Origin: Flaccisagitta enflata
Lineage: Eukaryota > Chaetognatha > Sagittoidea > Aphragmophora
Direction of reading: 5' to 3'
Assembly (NCBI GenBank): GCA_965153355.1
Contig: OZ231126.1
Coordinates: 101,928,001-101,992,000 of the forward strand
DNA length: 64,000 nucleotides
The translations under genes and the position numbers were made by a program. Within the stretch, counting starts at the first letter, position 1, and every line of letters begins with the position of its first letter. Below, piece by piece: positions 44,088 to 55,803 of this stretch. The notes below the pieces were generated by a model. The model was not told the DNA's origin. It was given only the letters and a program-made list of their open reading frames with translations, and did no database searches.

Positions 44088-44760
44088 AACAAGGCCCGAT
44101 ACATGGTAATGTGGTCCTGGACGATTGGGCAGGAGCAGAAATGCAAAAACTGACCGACCGACTGACTGACCAAACGACCGACCGTGCGACCAACCTACTT
44201 GGGTGCTTCACATTGTAAAAGTTGGGAGTATCCCTTCACCCTAATTAGATAATGTGGAGGAGCAAAAATAATGAAGATGACCATTTTCTTTTTTTCAAAA
44301 TTCCTTCATCTTCCGTTTTTGTTTTGGCATCAAAGTTTTGATGGATTTCCCAGAATTCAGCAAAATCCTGTGTAGTTTTTTTACAAAAAGGACAATCATC
44401 TATTTTCATCTATTTTAGAAAATCATGATTTTTTTTGAAAATAAACAAAAATATCAGAACATAAGCTATGAAAGAGCTTATGAAAAGGCAGAATTACAAT
44501 TCAATGAAGAGCAGAAATTTGTAAAAGCTAATTCAAACATGTCAGCATAATGTTTTATCCCACTGCATTATGCAAATTAGGTTCTCATAAACAATTTTTT
44601 TAAAAAACGGAAGATGAATGATTTTTGATAAGAGAAAAATAGTAAGAGTCTTAAAATTTGCTACTCCACTTTAGGTAAAGAGGGCAAAAAGAAATATGTG
44701 AAGCACCCAACCAACCTACCGACACGGCAAGGTGTAGAGTCGCGTGTCCGCGATTAAAAA
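44088..44760 (+). mobile_element. Family A repeat split by a MITE
   Basis: The 5' part 44088-44198 (AACAAGGCCCGATACATGGT, GGACGATTGGGCAGGAGC, GACC core) and 3' part 44711-44760 (CCAACCTACCGACACGGCAA, AGTCGCGTGTCCGCGATT) together make one copy. The middle is the MITE at 44199-44710. Confidence 0.75.
44199..44710. mobile_element. MITE, 512 bp, with a 9-bp target duplication
   Basis: Termini TTGGGTGCTTCACAT / ATGTGAAGCACCCAA are perfect inverted repeats. CCAACCTAC stands on both sides (44190-44198 and 44711-44719). A 9-bp duplication would suit a Mutator-like element and 8 bp a hAT; the repetitive context makes the exact length uncertain. The interior is AT-rich and non-coding. Confidence 0.8.
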
Positions 44761-44934
44761 CACAGAAACAATGGCGAGTAAAAACAGGTTCAAAGAGCGG
44801 AAAAGCGGAAAAGAAAGTGAGCGAGAAAGAAGAAAAGAAACAAAAAGAAAGAAAAAAATGTCGCTAAATCGTGAAGTTTGGCGTTACCATGCCCCAAGCC
44901 ATGGCGCAACCTTCATTTTTAGGTGCGACAAAGC

Positions 44935-45233
44935 ACCTCTATAACTGGCTGTGTCCGTTGGTTGGTTGGTCGGTTGGTCGGTAACACATTCGTTCGATGA
45001 TCCACACCGTCGCACCTATTGGCCCTCTTGGCCTTGTTTTCGGGAGCCATCGACTGGGCGAGTATTTAATTTGTATTTAATTTGTATTGGAACCAATATC
45101 TCTATTTTGCAAATTTTGTCTCTGCCATACATTTATACAGAAACTTCATAGTCACCCTAACTATGGTTCTCGATCAATTTAAAAGCATCTAGGCAAAGGA
45201 AAAAGTCGCAAAAGCGTTCGATGGTCAGCTGTA
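44935..45233. other. Fragments of known repeats
   Basis: 44940-45050 has a GTTGGTCGGTTGGTCGGTAA core piece of a reversed family A copy. 45060-45175 resembles the centre of the foldback MITE at 24877. 45183-45233 is a partial family B left end. Confidence 0.45.
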
Positions 45234-45905
45234 CCTGATGCCCTTATATAAGAATAGTCGCAAAAGCGTTACATGGTCAGGGGTACCCGATGCCCCTAAG
45301 TTAGTTTGTGTGGGAATTAGATTATGAGAGGGGCAGCGGCCCCGGAGGAGCCAATGACCTATGATTCCACGTAGGACAATTTTCTCCAGTTTGAGAAGCT
45401 GGTTTAAACGGCTGAGAGGCCTGATCTTGGGTCTGAAAGGTCTGATTTTGGGTCTGAGAGGCGTGGTTTGGGGTCTGAGAGGCTTGATTAGGGGTCTGAA
45501 AGGCCTGATTTGGGTCTGAGGGGTCTAATTTGGGGTCTGAGAAGCCTGATTTGGGGTCTGAGGCCTGATTTTGGATCTGAAAGGTCTGATTTAGGGTCTG
45601 AGAGGCGTGGTTTGGGGTCTGAAAGGCTTGATTTGGGGTCTGAAAGGCTTGATTTGGGTCTGAGGGGTCTAATTTGGGTCTGGGAAGCCTGATTTGGGGT
45701 CTGAGGCCTGATTTGGGTCTGAGAGGCCAAAATTGGGGTCTGAAAAGCCTGATCTGGAGTCTGGGGGGGGGCTGATTTAGGGTCTGAGAGGCCTTATTTG
45801 AGGCTTGGGGGAGGGGGGGGACGTACGTATGGAAAACGGAAAACGGAGAAAATTGCCCTATGTGGAATCATAGGTCATCGGCCCCTCCGGGGCCGCTGCC
45901 CAAAA
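45234..45905. mobile_element. Family B foldback array element, copy 2
   Basis: The left end runs from GTCGCAAAAGCGTTACATGG to GAGGGGCAGCGGCCCCGGAG and TGACCTATGATTCCACGTAG. The array 45395-45800 is made of 20-21-bp units (GGTCTGAGAGGCCTGATTTG). The right end CTATGTGGAATCATAGGTCA, CGGCCCCTCCGGGGCCGCTG is the inverted left terminus. Confidence 0.8.
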
Positions 45906-46310
45906 AGTATATATAACTCTGTGGATGTGTGACTGTGAGAGGGGCAGCGGTCCCGAAAAGCCGGATCACCTATGCTTGGTAAGTTGGGAGGCTCTAGGCT
46001 TGGATTTCAGTCCCAATGCTAAGACTTTAGCCTCCAGGCTTAGAATTGAGCCTTGAGGCTAGGATTCAAGCGAAAATACTGGGATTTGAGGCTGGGGTGA
46101 GTTCTATGGCTGGAATTTGAACCTCAAGGCTGTGATTTGAGCCGCAATTTTGCTGTGAATTGGGCATTAAAGCTTGGATTTACATTCAAGACTGGGATTT
46201 GGTCCTTGAGACTGGGGCTTAGTTCTCATGATTGAGCTATCCTTTGCCCTGCTTTGCTTGATTGGGAATTGGAGTGAGGAAGCAGGATAGCGGCAGAGAA
46301 AAAGAAATAA
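45906..46310. mobile_element. Family B relative with GGCTTGGATTTGAGCC units
   Basis: Left end AACTCTGTGGATGTGTGACT, GAGAGGGGCAGCGGTCCCGA. Array 45985-46225 of ~20-bp units (GAGCCTTGAGGCTAGGATT). The right end TTTGCCCTGCTTTGC...GGATAGCGGCAG is degenerate. Same subtype as 62128-62740. Confidence 0.55.
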
Positions 46311-46374
46311 AGAAATATGAATGAAACAAGATAAATTTACGCAGAGCTAGAACTAACAAGTTATCCACGTACGG

Positions 46375-46377
<3 letters not shown>

Positions 46378-46423
<46 letters not shown>

Positions 46424-46447
46424 AAACACACACACACACACACACAC
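46378..46447. repeat. (AC)n microsatellite
   Basis: CA run with a few GC interruptions, followed by GGAC-type tetranucleotides at ~46500-46580. Confidence 0.9.
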
Positions 46448-46760
46448 GTCTTTTCGCACTTTTGGACTCGTGGGTTCTGAAAATTCAAATAGATGGATGG
46501 ACTGAGGGAAGGACGTATGGACGGACACATGGACGGACCCATTGACGGACGCATAGACAGACGGGTAAATGGATGAACGGACAGACAAAACTCCTTGTGT
46601 TGTCGATGTCAAAAGAATGGAAGGAAGCGAGATTTTTTTTTCATTTTTTATTTTTTCAAAAAACGTCAATAACTTTTGTTTGAGGTACAAATTCGTATCA
46701 ATTTTTTCGCTGTATTACTTGTAATAACATATATAACAACTAGAAAAAGCCAGATCTTGG

Positions 46761-47633
46761 TCAAAAAGAAGTTGAATTTTGACCCCCAATGAATGGCAAG
46801 CGTTTTACAAGCTTGCTTGCTGTCGTACAAGATTGTGGAATGTCCCGTCGATTCGCTCCACCTCTTCCCCCTCTTCCTCTTCCACCACCCCTTACTCCTC
46901 CTCGACCTGTCGCTTGACTCTCCGCCGCCGGCTCCATTGAAGAGTCGATCGGTGACGCAACTACTTTGTTAAATGGAGGTGCTGAGGGTGACAAAGCTGA
47001 GGGTGACGTTGAGTGAGTCGCCGCTATTGCAGCGGGTGCCAACGGCGGTGAAGGAGGTTGTTGAGCGCCCAGTTATGATGACGAAGGCGCTGATGACACC
47101 GACGACGCTGACAACGCCGACGACGCCAACGACGATGCTGATAGCGCCGTTTCATTTTTTAGATCGTTCAATGATGATGAGAGCAATTCCTTTGTAACCA
47201 TTTTCTTTTTAATATCAACAATCGCGGCCATTAATTGACCTAAAGACGGATCGCCGGATTCGTTTATTGGAATGTTGCTGAGGTTGAGAGACACAAACTT
47301 CGGCACAGAAAGATTCTGAGAGTCTCTGCGTGTAAGAATAGAGCAAATGTCTTTGATATTATTCAAACGTTTGTTTTCACTACTTCGCCCGTGGCATAAT
47401 TCCGAAGTTGCATCACAGAGCTTTTTTTTCTCGTTGAAAACATAGTCTTCATCCGTATAAAAATTGTGACAGGTTGTCACCACCCTTTTGACTGGTGTGT
47501 TATGAAGTTTGTTTGATATATAGTAGAGTAAATCCGATATAATCACGGTGTCAGAGACGTCGACGTATGGAGGCGAAGTGCTCATTTTAGGGATGTACAA
47601 TATGATTTTTGTATAGATGAAAATCACATTCAA
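46761..47633 (-). pseudogene. LINE ORF1, N-terminal half (displaced)
   Basis: Two adjoining frames. 47633-47073 reads SDTVIISDLLYYISNKLHNT, VKRVVTTCHNFYTDEDYVFN and SVPKFVSLNLSNIP, then a low-complexity S/A run. 47042-46761 is APAAIAATHSTSPS, then a GRGGRG-rich stretch. The 'DLL.YI..KLH...V....NFY....' start followed by a helical region matches the N-terminus of ORF1 in CR1/L2-type LINEs, and RGG boxes fit RNA binding. A frameshift lies near 47060 in the GAC/GCC repeats. It probably belongs to the LINE at 38.6-42.4 kb, separated by 4.4 kb of inserted repeats. Confidence 0.6.
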
Positions 47634-47719
47634 GGTCGAGTTTTTTCATTCATGATTAAGATCTCGTCTTTCTTTTCGTTGTCAATATGAATGAATACAA
47701 TGTGTACGACCAGTTACTA

Positions 47720-48324
47720 ACAGGATGTGCAAAAAATTTGGCAAAATTTTACCAAGAATAGTTTTAATCTGCTTTTAAATGATTTTTCAAATCAAAATAT
47801 AACTTTGATATGAGCGTTGCTTAGTTCCATATATCTATTTGCCCACAGGCAGCAAGAATTTATGAAATAAAATCAATGGAGGGGAGGGGAGGTCCATTTA
47901 TGGTGGTCATGGGAAAATAAATTCTGAAAAACAAAATAAAATTGATAGTGACTTTCAAATTGTTTTATTTGATTCTTTACAATTGTTTTGAAGCCAATTT
48001 TGTTTCAGAATGACTGTACTGCTTCTATGATGAATACCCCTCAATGAATTGACCACTTTGGGATACTTATTTGGATGTAATATTAAGCGTAGTGATTGGT
48101 ATCCTCAGCTTTGTTTTACTGGTAAAAATTCTGTGAAATGGGAAAATTTGACCAGAGCAAAATTTATTCCTTTGCCAACCAAGATCATTCTTATGAAAAA
48201 CTGCACATTTTAACACCTAGTAGAACTAATTAGGAGGCTACACCCCAAATTTTATATTACTGGGCCATCAAGAAGTGTGGTTTTTGTGCTTTTATGTTTT
48301 TGCCAAATTTTTTGCACATCCTGT
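47720..48324. mobile_element. TA-flanked MITE, 605 bp
   Basis: Termini ACAGGATGTGCAAAAAATTT and AAATTTTTTGCACATCCTGT are perfect inverted repeats, with TA at 47718-47719 and 48325-48326. The interior is AT-rich and non-coding. It begins ~90 bp upstream of the LINE ORF1 start. Confidence 0.82.
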
Positions 48325-49296
48325 TATAGGCCTTTAGGACTCTGAATTATAGCGCACATATTATCATATGAAAATTCATCGGGTCGCATCGAAAGACAAA
48401 GAAGAAGAAATATTGCTGTGTTTATCTTCTTTTATTAATTATCCAATTGGTGTATTTTTATTAATAATTCCACGCAATATTCAATTTAAATCATTAATTG
48501 AATATTGATAACAATTGTCAACAATGCATTTATTGTCACGAGTAATCAATTCAAGTAGTCAAACAGTAATCACAATGGATGATTCATGATGGTAATTCAA
48601 TCACATTTGGTAACAATGAATTTGATACATTACACACATTGGTAGTATGGTAAGGTAATTATCAAGACATTTCTAAAACAGTATTAAGACAGTATTATGA
48701 CAGTAGTCATACCAAATAATTAATTTTCTTTTTACAGGTAAGTATGGCAGTAGTCATACTATTTAATTTTATTTCATTTTCAGGTACAGGTAAGTATTAG
48801 GGTATTGGTAAGTATAGGATGATATGTATTGTTAACAGGTAACAAGTAACAGGTAACAGGTAACAGGTAATAGGTAACAAAGTAATTGTAGTATTTATTG
48901 TAGTATTATATTATTTTTTAAATAGTCTCGAACCTTATTGTAATTTTTTACAGCTGAATGTTTACATTCTTATTGTACATATTTTTACGGCTCTCTTATC
49001 AACTTTTTCGGATCTGCTCATTACATTATTCAATACAGGGACATCCTTCCCAACGCTCGGGAAAGAATCATGATCTTTTCCTTCCGTTATTATAGTTTTT
49101 TGCCCAAATTTGAATTCTCAAGATTTTGTCTAAAAAACGGGGGGAGTGTAAAGGAAATCCTCATGATTGCGACTCTGATCGTCTTTTTCTCTTTCTGGCT
49201 TTGCTCATTTGTTCGCTTTTCGTCTCGTTCACGTTTACGCAGTAGTGAGACAAAGGGGTTCAACCGAGTTAGTCAGGGCTGTAGGAAGAGACAGAG
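48325..49296. other. No firm gene; 7-bp TAACAGG array
   Basis: TAACAGG/TAACAAG units repeat at 48830-48885. A plus-strand frame 49070-49300 includes a hydrophobic run (EILMIATLIVFFSFWLCSFV) that could be a membrane helix, but nothing supports a gene. Confidence 0.4.
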
Positions 49297-49668
49297 TTAG
49301 ACCGAGATTGAGGTTTCTCGACATTTGAGGAGGTACTGTACCATTTTTAATTTGCCATCTGTCTCGCCATTGTTACCATCTGTCAAATGCAACCCATCCG
49401 ATGATAAGTAGGGAAGCCAATCAGCAAGAGAAGGTGAGATAACATACCTTACTTGATCTTTTTGGCATGCACAGACAGAAAAATAACTCTGATAGAGTGA
49501 AATGGCGTCATTTGTTGTATCAATCCATGTTGGAGATCCACTTTCAGGGTAATTGTGAATCATGTTTGGATTTTTTGATAGCTGGGGCATGGGAATGGGA
49601 GCCAGAATCAGCTTTGTGAAGGGATATTGTAGGGGGCGAAGACAGCGGGGATAAGAAAGCTCGCTCAT
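49297..49668 (-). CDS. SGNH-hydrolase-like, C-terminal exon
   Basis: Reads LQYPFTKLILAPIPMPQL, NDAISLYQSYFS and WLPYLSSDGLHLTDGNNGET. DGLHLT fits block V (DxxH) of SGNH/GDSL esterases, which supplies the catalytic Asp and His. Block I and the GxND block are on the same strand at 50415-50855, so the two are probably exons of one gene, or halves of an interrupted one. Exact splice sites were not resolved. Such domains occur both as host esterases and in ORF1 of some CR1 and Ngaro retroelements. Confidence 0.5.
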   Translation of the reverse strand: MSELSYPRCLRPLQYPFTKLILAPIPMPQLSKNPNMIHNYPESGSPTWIDTTNDAISLYQSYFSVCACQKDQVRYVISPSLADWLPYLSSDGLHLTDGNNGETDGKLKMVQYLLKCRETSISV

Positions 49669-50414
49669 AATTGAATTTCAGGGCAAAATGAGGACGCTGA
49701 ATAAAACCATGGAAATAAAGAATGTTTAGCATTACTGGTTTCGATGTTTTACATATTTGTCTTACTAAAAAAGTAAGAAAAAAAAAGTAACACTTATCCT
49801 ACGACTTTCTTTTAGAACTCGCCTCCAACGAGATTTTTTCTATTTCAGAGTTGAGCTTCCAATGTATCATTGCGCGCCAAAAAAGAGAGTCAAACTTACT
49901 AAAACCAAGAAATAAAGGGACAGACAGATACACAGATGCGCAGGCACTTCATTACTTAGCCTTAGGTGACTCAGGCTGTATGCAGCAGGCTGTGTCACGC
50001 AGTTTGGCGCCTTGAAAGAAAATGTTTTGGAAAGAGATAACGCTTGTGCGTAACTCATTACAGCATAGTGAGACAGCAACGATGACAAGGAAAATTGGAC
50101 CTTAAAAATCACCTTTACATAACGGTTCATCCGAGTAAGGAAGTAGATCTAGAAAGAAAAGTGAAATATCTTCCTAACCTGATGAATGATATCAGTGAAA
50201 AAAAAATTGACCATTTCATACATGAAAAGCTTTTGATAAACAAACAATTTGTTTTTCTGCGCTTTAGTTGACCTCTACGTCCCTGGACTTTAACTCTGAG
50301 CGCAAGAGGAGAAAATTATGTCAAACATCATGTCAGTAATATCAATATCAAAAATCGTAGTTGCTTTGATTGGTTGTTTTTACGTTGGAATCCAAAGCAG
50401 GTTTTCAAGCTCTT
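49669..50414. other. Presumed intron between SGNH-like exons
   Basis: A minus-strand frame at 49867-50130 is hydrophobic without motif. No inserted element was recognised. Confidence 0.35.
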
Positions 50415-50855
50415 TCAATCGAGTCCACTACCGATAATGTAGATGCTGGCGTTTGCCCGTAGCGGCACTATCTTACACGCAGTTGAATTCAAATTCAGAG
50501 CAAAATTAGTACTGTTGCATGCGACAAGTGATACTTTTTCAAGCCCTAGATATTGGGTGCAAAACCCATGAACAAGGTCACTGCGCATCCTTGCAATCAT
50601 TTTGCATTTCATCACATGGCAGTCATCCTCATTACGATTAAAATCATTAGCTCCAGCCACCAATAAAACAAAATAATAAGATTTCTCAAGCATAAGAGCA
50701 TGAATCTCACCATTTCCACCAATCAGTTGGTCAGTGGTTTTACCTGGGAATGACCGCACATTCAGTTCACTCAAATGGTAGTTCTTAATCAAAAGCCGCC
50801 ATGCCGGAATTGAGCATTCTTTCATCAAACTGTCAGCCAGCAACAATCCCTTCAT
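50415..50855 (-). CDS. SGNH-hydrolase-like, N-terminal exon
   Basis: Begins MKGLLLADSLMKECSIPAW; ADSL fits block I, with the nucleophile serine in a G/A-D-S motif. Then ELNVRSFPGKTTDQLIGG (block II-like glycine) and FVLLVAGANDFNRNEDD, the block III GxND-type motif. The rest (MIARMRSDLVHGFCTQYLGL...) lacks the expected next strand, so the exon may end at an unresolved donor near 50560. Together with 49297-49668 it gives all SGNH signature blocks in order. No signal peptide. Confidence 0.5.
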   Translation of the reverse strand: MKGLLLADSLMKECSIPAWRLLIKNYHLSELNVRSFPGKTTDQLIGGNGEIHALMLEKSYYFVLLVAGANDFNRNEDDCHVMKCKMIARMRSDLVHGFCTQYLGLEKVSLVACNSTNFALNLNSTACKIVPLRANASIYIIGSGLD

Positions 50856-51089
50856 TTTGAAATAGGTTATATCAAAAAGACAAAAAACATAATCTTATTT
50901 TCTTTGAGAGGACTGCTGCATCTGCATCTGCCTGTAAGGAATCGCCAACGAGTCAAAACATATCTGGAATATGTGAGTCAATGTTGACAAATACAATCTA
51001 GATTTGTTTCCTGTTTTAATTTCCTCCTTCTGTCTGTCTGTCTGTCAATGTGTCAGTAAATCAGCGCGTCTGTCAGTTTTTCTTTTGGT

Positions 51090-51116
51090 CTTTCTGTCCC
51101 TCTTTCTTTCTTTCTG

Positions 51117-51147
<31 letters not shown>

Positions 51148-51471
51148 ATCTTTCTTTCTTTCTTTCTTTCTTCGTTGCTTCCTTGCTTTCTTGCTTTCTT
51201 TCTTTCTTTCATTCTTTTTCTTTCTATTTTTCTCTCTCCCTCTTTCTCTCTTTCTTTCTTTCTTTCTTTCTTTCTTTTTTCTTTCTTTCTTTCTTTCTGT
51301 CTCTGTCTGTCCATCTGTCTGTCTGTCTCTCTTTCTATCTCTCTCTCTCTGCCTCTGTCTCTCTTTGTCTGTCTCTCTCTGTCTCACACTCTCTCTATCT
51401 ATCTCTCTGTCTATCTCACTCTGTCTCTCTCCGTGTCTCTCTCCATGTCTCTCTCTCTCTCTCTGTCTCTG

Positions 51472-51542
<71 letters not shown>

Positions 51543-51546
51543 TTCT

Positions 51547-51620
<74 letters not shown>
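51090..51620. repeat. Pyrimidine tract: (TTTC)n then (TC)n
   Basis: TTTC units to ~51300, mixed TCTG/TCTC to ~51470, then pure TC to ~51620. The long S/L-rich and R/E-rich frames on both strands are artefacts. Confidence 0.95.
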
Positions 51621-51624
<4 letters not shown>

Positions 51625-52005
51625 AACACTAAATGAAATGGTTCCTGTTTACAGCGTGAACACATAAATGAGGCCCGACAAACACATGGTAATCTAGTAT
51701 GAGCTCACACACTAACCTGAGAGAAAAACAAAATGGTTTTACTTCTCTTTGAGTTAGTTTTAATAAGTTTCGAATATTTGTGTTCTACCAAATTCCTTTC
51801 GTTGTTAATTGGATACAAACAAGACTTTTGAATTTATGGTTCACTTTTAGGATGTGCCCACCCTTTCCACGTTCATATGATTTTAGGTAATAGAATCATT
51901 TACATCTTAGAACTGTTGTTTTTTGTGAGAAAATGAGTAGGGATCAATCATTTTACTAACTTTGATTTAGTCCACCAAGAACAAACACACACACACATAC
52001 ACACT

Positions 52006-52154
<149 letters not shown>

Positions 52155-52307
52155 ACACTTTGAAGAACATGAAGCAAATATCTCAGTTAATGCAAATCCT
52201 ATGAATTTTAGTTGACAGATCTTCTTGAAAAATGACTTGAAATTATGAACAATGTTTGTTGAATATGCTATTATAAAAGGTCTTTTTCGCTCAAATGGAA
52301 TATTAAA

Positions 52308-52619
<312 letters not shown>

Positions 52620-52674
52620 AAAAAGATAAATAAAAAAAAAGCACAAATTTACAGTCAACCGCAATTGCCGTATA

Positions 52675-53266
52675 CTATCCTCGCCAAAACAAATGCGACA
52701 CCCTGGGAATGATATGATTTATTGACCATACTCCGACATAATTTGGCAACTGAAAGTGTTTGTAAGTCAAATAAGTTTTTTTCCGTGAGAAACAAACCAG
52801 GCTGTGAATCTGAAATGCAAATTCTAACACATTTCTTCATTCACCGATGTGATAACCTTTTCTCAGTAGTCCACAGTTTTTGCAAGCCTATGATTTTAAA
52901 AAGAGGTCTACTCTTTTGTTTGCCATTTCCAAACGGTTTGAGCTACAGGATCCAGATTGCACTCATCTTTTAGATTTTTTGATGTAGATCAATTTGCTTT
53001 TTTGGAAAAAGTCTCTAGCTTTTCCAGAAGTTAAACTTACATGAGATTTTTTCTATTCTTTTTTTTTTGCAATTCTTTATCAATTCTGAAAATGACTATT
53101 TCCCTTCTTCTGCTTGCCATTTCTAAACAGATACCAGATTGGACTCATTTTGTAGATCTTTTGGAGTAGATTAATATGTTTTTTTTTTTTAAAAGTCTCT
53201 AGCTTGCCTAGAAGCCAAGATATTCTAGGTAGAAGGTGTCGCGTTTCTTTTGGCGAAGATAAATAG
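52675..53266. mobile_element. TA-flanked MITE, 592 bp
   Basis: Left CTATCCTCGCCAAAACAAAT, right AAGGTGTCGCGTTTCTTTTG then GCGAAGATAAATAG. The arms pair over ~30 bp with a 4-bp length difference. TA stands at 52673-52674 and 53267-53268. Inside, GCCATTTCCAAACGGTTTGA resembles words in the other MITEs. Confidence 0.7.
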
Positions 53267-53268
53267 TA

Positions 53269-53789
53269 ATATTACCACTAAAGTAAAGGTCATACATGAG
53301 AAATTCACATCTCTTATTTCTTCTTATCAATTACATCTCCCCCATGATGCCAAAATTACAAAAAGAAAAAAAAAATCTGAAAGTATCAGTGCTGGTGAAG
53401 ATGTTGTTTCCAGCTGACGATAGATAATAGATAGAAGGCCAGCAGAACTGACGATACTTATGGCAAAAGCGGGCAGCAAATGGAAACAGCAGCCATGATG
53501 CCGACTCTGACAGCAGAGATGGCGTAGTGATGTGTGGCAGCAGTCTGTGATTACCAACGCTTGTGACGTAACTATGACAGAGCCAGGATTTGTTGAATGG
53601 AAAGCACCAGAGATGGTTCAGATGTTGCTAATCGTCTGTGACTGATTAACTGGTTTGACATTGTTAAAGATAGCGGTAACTCGACGAATGTGAAAGAGAT
53701 GGTTGTGATCCTGACCATTTTTTTTTCCAGAATTTTATGACACCTTATTGTAAACCACATTCTTATGCATTGATACAAAAAAACAAAAG
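53269..53789. other. No gene recognised
   Basis: Weak frames on the minus strand without motif. Confidence 0.4.
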
Positions 53790-53972
53790 CAAGGCCGGAA
53801 ACACACTTACCAAAGTCATGTGCGGGTGGGCAGGGTCAATGATGAAACAGGACAGTCAAGAATTTAGTCAATGGCCTTTTTTAAATACAAACACCCATTA
53901 ATCCGAAAAATCGAAGTGTTATGGAGCAACCAACAGATTGAAGGACCTACAAATCAGCGCAACTAAAAAGTG
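53790..53972 (+). mobile_element. Family A repeat, diverged
   Basis: GCAAGGCCGGAAACACACTT, AGTCATGTGCGGGTGGGCAG, CAACCAACAGATTGAAGGAC, GCGCAACTAAAAAG. The terminal palindrome is degraded. Confidence 0.5.
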
Positions 53973-53999
53973 ATGGAAACGAAGCTAGTGCAATCTTAA

Positions 54000-54222
54000 C
54001 AAGTGATGCAAGGTCACAATGTTGTTGCGGATGGGTGGGCAGGGGCGTCAAACCCCCCTCTGCACCCCCATAACCTTACCACACACAGAAACATTCACAA
54101 AAAGTACTTTAAACTCTCATTTTTCCACTTATTGTCTCAATCACCACAGATGGACGGAGAAACGGAACAACCAAACGGACGGACCAAGCCTCTTACAGAG
54201 TTGCGTGTCCGCAACTAAAAAT
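54000..54222 (+). mobile_element. Variant palindrome-ended repeat
   Basis: GTTGTTGCGGATGGGTGGGC, GGCGTCAAACCCCCCTCTGC, ACGGACGGACCAAGCC and a TTGCGTGTCCGCAACTAAAA end hairpin. Sister of 24315-24530. Confidence 0.6.
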
Positions 54223-54391
54223 TTGTTAAATCATTTCCCTCATGAGTTTATCTATTTTAAATTATTCAAAAAATTACGCGAGTCGCTCCCATCTGTTAAT
54301 TTATGGAAGGAGGGTCGCCCCCAACACACACACAATCACCAACATACACACTATCATAGATAGTCAAACACATAAACACTATTTCACATAG

Positions 54392-54719
<328 letters not shown>

Positions 54720-54809
54720 CTTACATGCCCTGACAACCAAATAGAGTATTTTAATAATCATTACTAATGACAAATGTAATTTTCAAGCCATAACAAAAAA
54801 TTGGAATAA

Positions 54810-55190
54810 TTATTGGATGAGGCAACGGCCAGAATTATTGTTGCTGTGATCGCCAACTCTACCGCGATTGACGCTGTGACCGTTACCGCAACCGCAACCC
54901 CTATTTCCACGATTCGCGCCTCGATTCCAACCACGATTCCGGCCACGATTCAATCCACGATTCCCACCACAGTAACCATTTCTATAATTCCAACCGCCAG
55001 AAGATCCATCGCCACCAGAGGGTGCTTGCACGAGGGCACTGTTGATCCCCGGGACACCAACGCTACCAAAACCACTGGCAGCAGGGATGAAACCCAAACC
55101 ACCACCACTCTCGCAACGACCACCTGAGACTGGAAAACCCGAACCACCGTAACCACCACCGCGCACGAGAGCACCAAACTGTTGTACCGG
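54810..55190 (-). CDS. Glycine/asparagine/arginine-rich coding stretch, downstream part
   Basis: The minus-strand frame reads FGALVRGGGYGGSGFPVSGG, GGGLGFIPAASGFGSVGVPG, GWNYRNGYCGGNRGLNRGR and NRGCGCGNGHSVNRGRVG, then a stop. NRG units repeat about six times. The codons vary in the third position, unlike a simple DNA repeat. It resembles secreted Gly-rich proteins or RGG-type RNA-binding tails; no family is assigned. The upstream continuation is cut by the MITE at 55197-55803. Confidence 0.4.
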   Translation of the reverse strand, partial: PVQQFGALVRGGGYGGSGFPVSGGRCESGGGLGFIPAASGFGSVGVPGINSALVQAPSGGDGSSGGWNYRNGYCGGNRGLNRGRNRGWNRGANRGNRGCGCGNGHSVNRGRVGDHSNNNSGRCLIQ

Positions 55191-55196
55191 GCACTA

Positions 55197-55803
55197 ACCA
55201 TGGGCAAAAAAAAAACCGTACATGGCGGTTTTTGATGCCTTTGACCGGCTTGATTTCAATGAAAATATAAAAAATCGGTGACCAATTGAAAGATCTTCGA
55301 AAGTTCTTCAAATCTAGACCAAGCAGAAAGTTGTAGTTCAATTCGTTTAGAAATGGCAACCATTTGAAGTAAGCATCCCTATAATCTGTCAATTGAAGGG
55401 ATTCAGTTCTTTTAGTTCTGTCTTTAAAAGCATGAAAAACAAATTTGACAAAAGGAAACTAAGAAAAATTTAAGAGAAAATGAAAATATAACTTATTATT
55501 TACAAAATGGCGCCAAGCAGACCTTTTCAAGTCAATCCGTTTAGAAATGGTAATCAATTAAAGACATTTAGTCCATAAATACAAGTTATTAAAAAATGTC
55601 ATATCTGGCAGATTTCAATTTGATACTTTTTTTTCAAATTAACATATCTTCTAGAGTTTTAAAGTTAGAATTTTGTTCGACGACTCACATCAAAGATTTT
55701 TCGAAGCTCTTTAAAATGGTCACAGATTTTATGTACTTTCTCAAAAGCAGCGCCAAGTTATTGTAGAAATAAGCAATGTACGGTTTTTTTTTTTGCTCAT
55801 GGT
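55197..55803. mobile_element. TA-flanked MITE, 607 bp, inside a Gly-rich coding region
   Basis: Termini ACCATGGGCAAAAAAAAAAC and GTTTTTTTTTTTGCTCATGGT, continuing as CCGTACAT/ATGTACGG. TA at 55195-55196 and 55804-55805. Inside, CAATTCGTTTAGAAATGGCA and CAATCCGTTTAGAAATGGTA are shared-type words. Gly-rich minus-strand coding sequence lies on both sides. Confidence 0.82.

Noticed and set aside
49070-49300. Plus-strand frame with a hydrophobic run (possible membrane protein)
   Set aside because: No homologous pattern, no splice partners; kept only as a remark in the stretch entry.
51045-51667. Long S/L/F-rich and R/E/K-rich frames on both strands
   Set aside because: Pure translation of TTTC and TC microsatellites.
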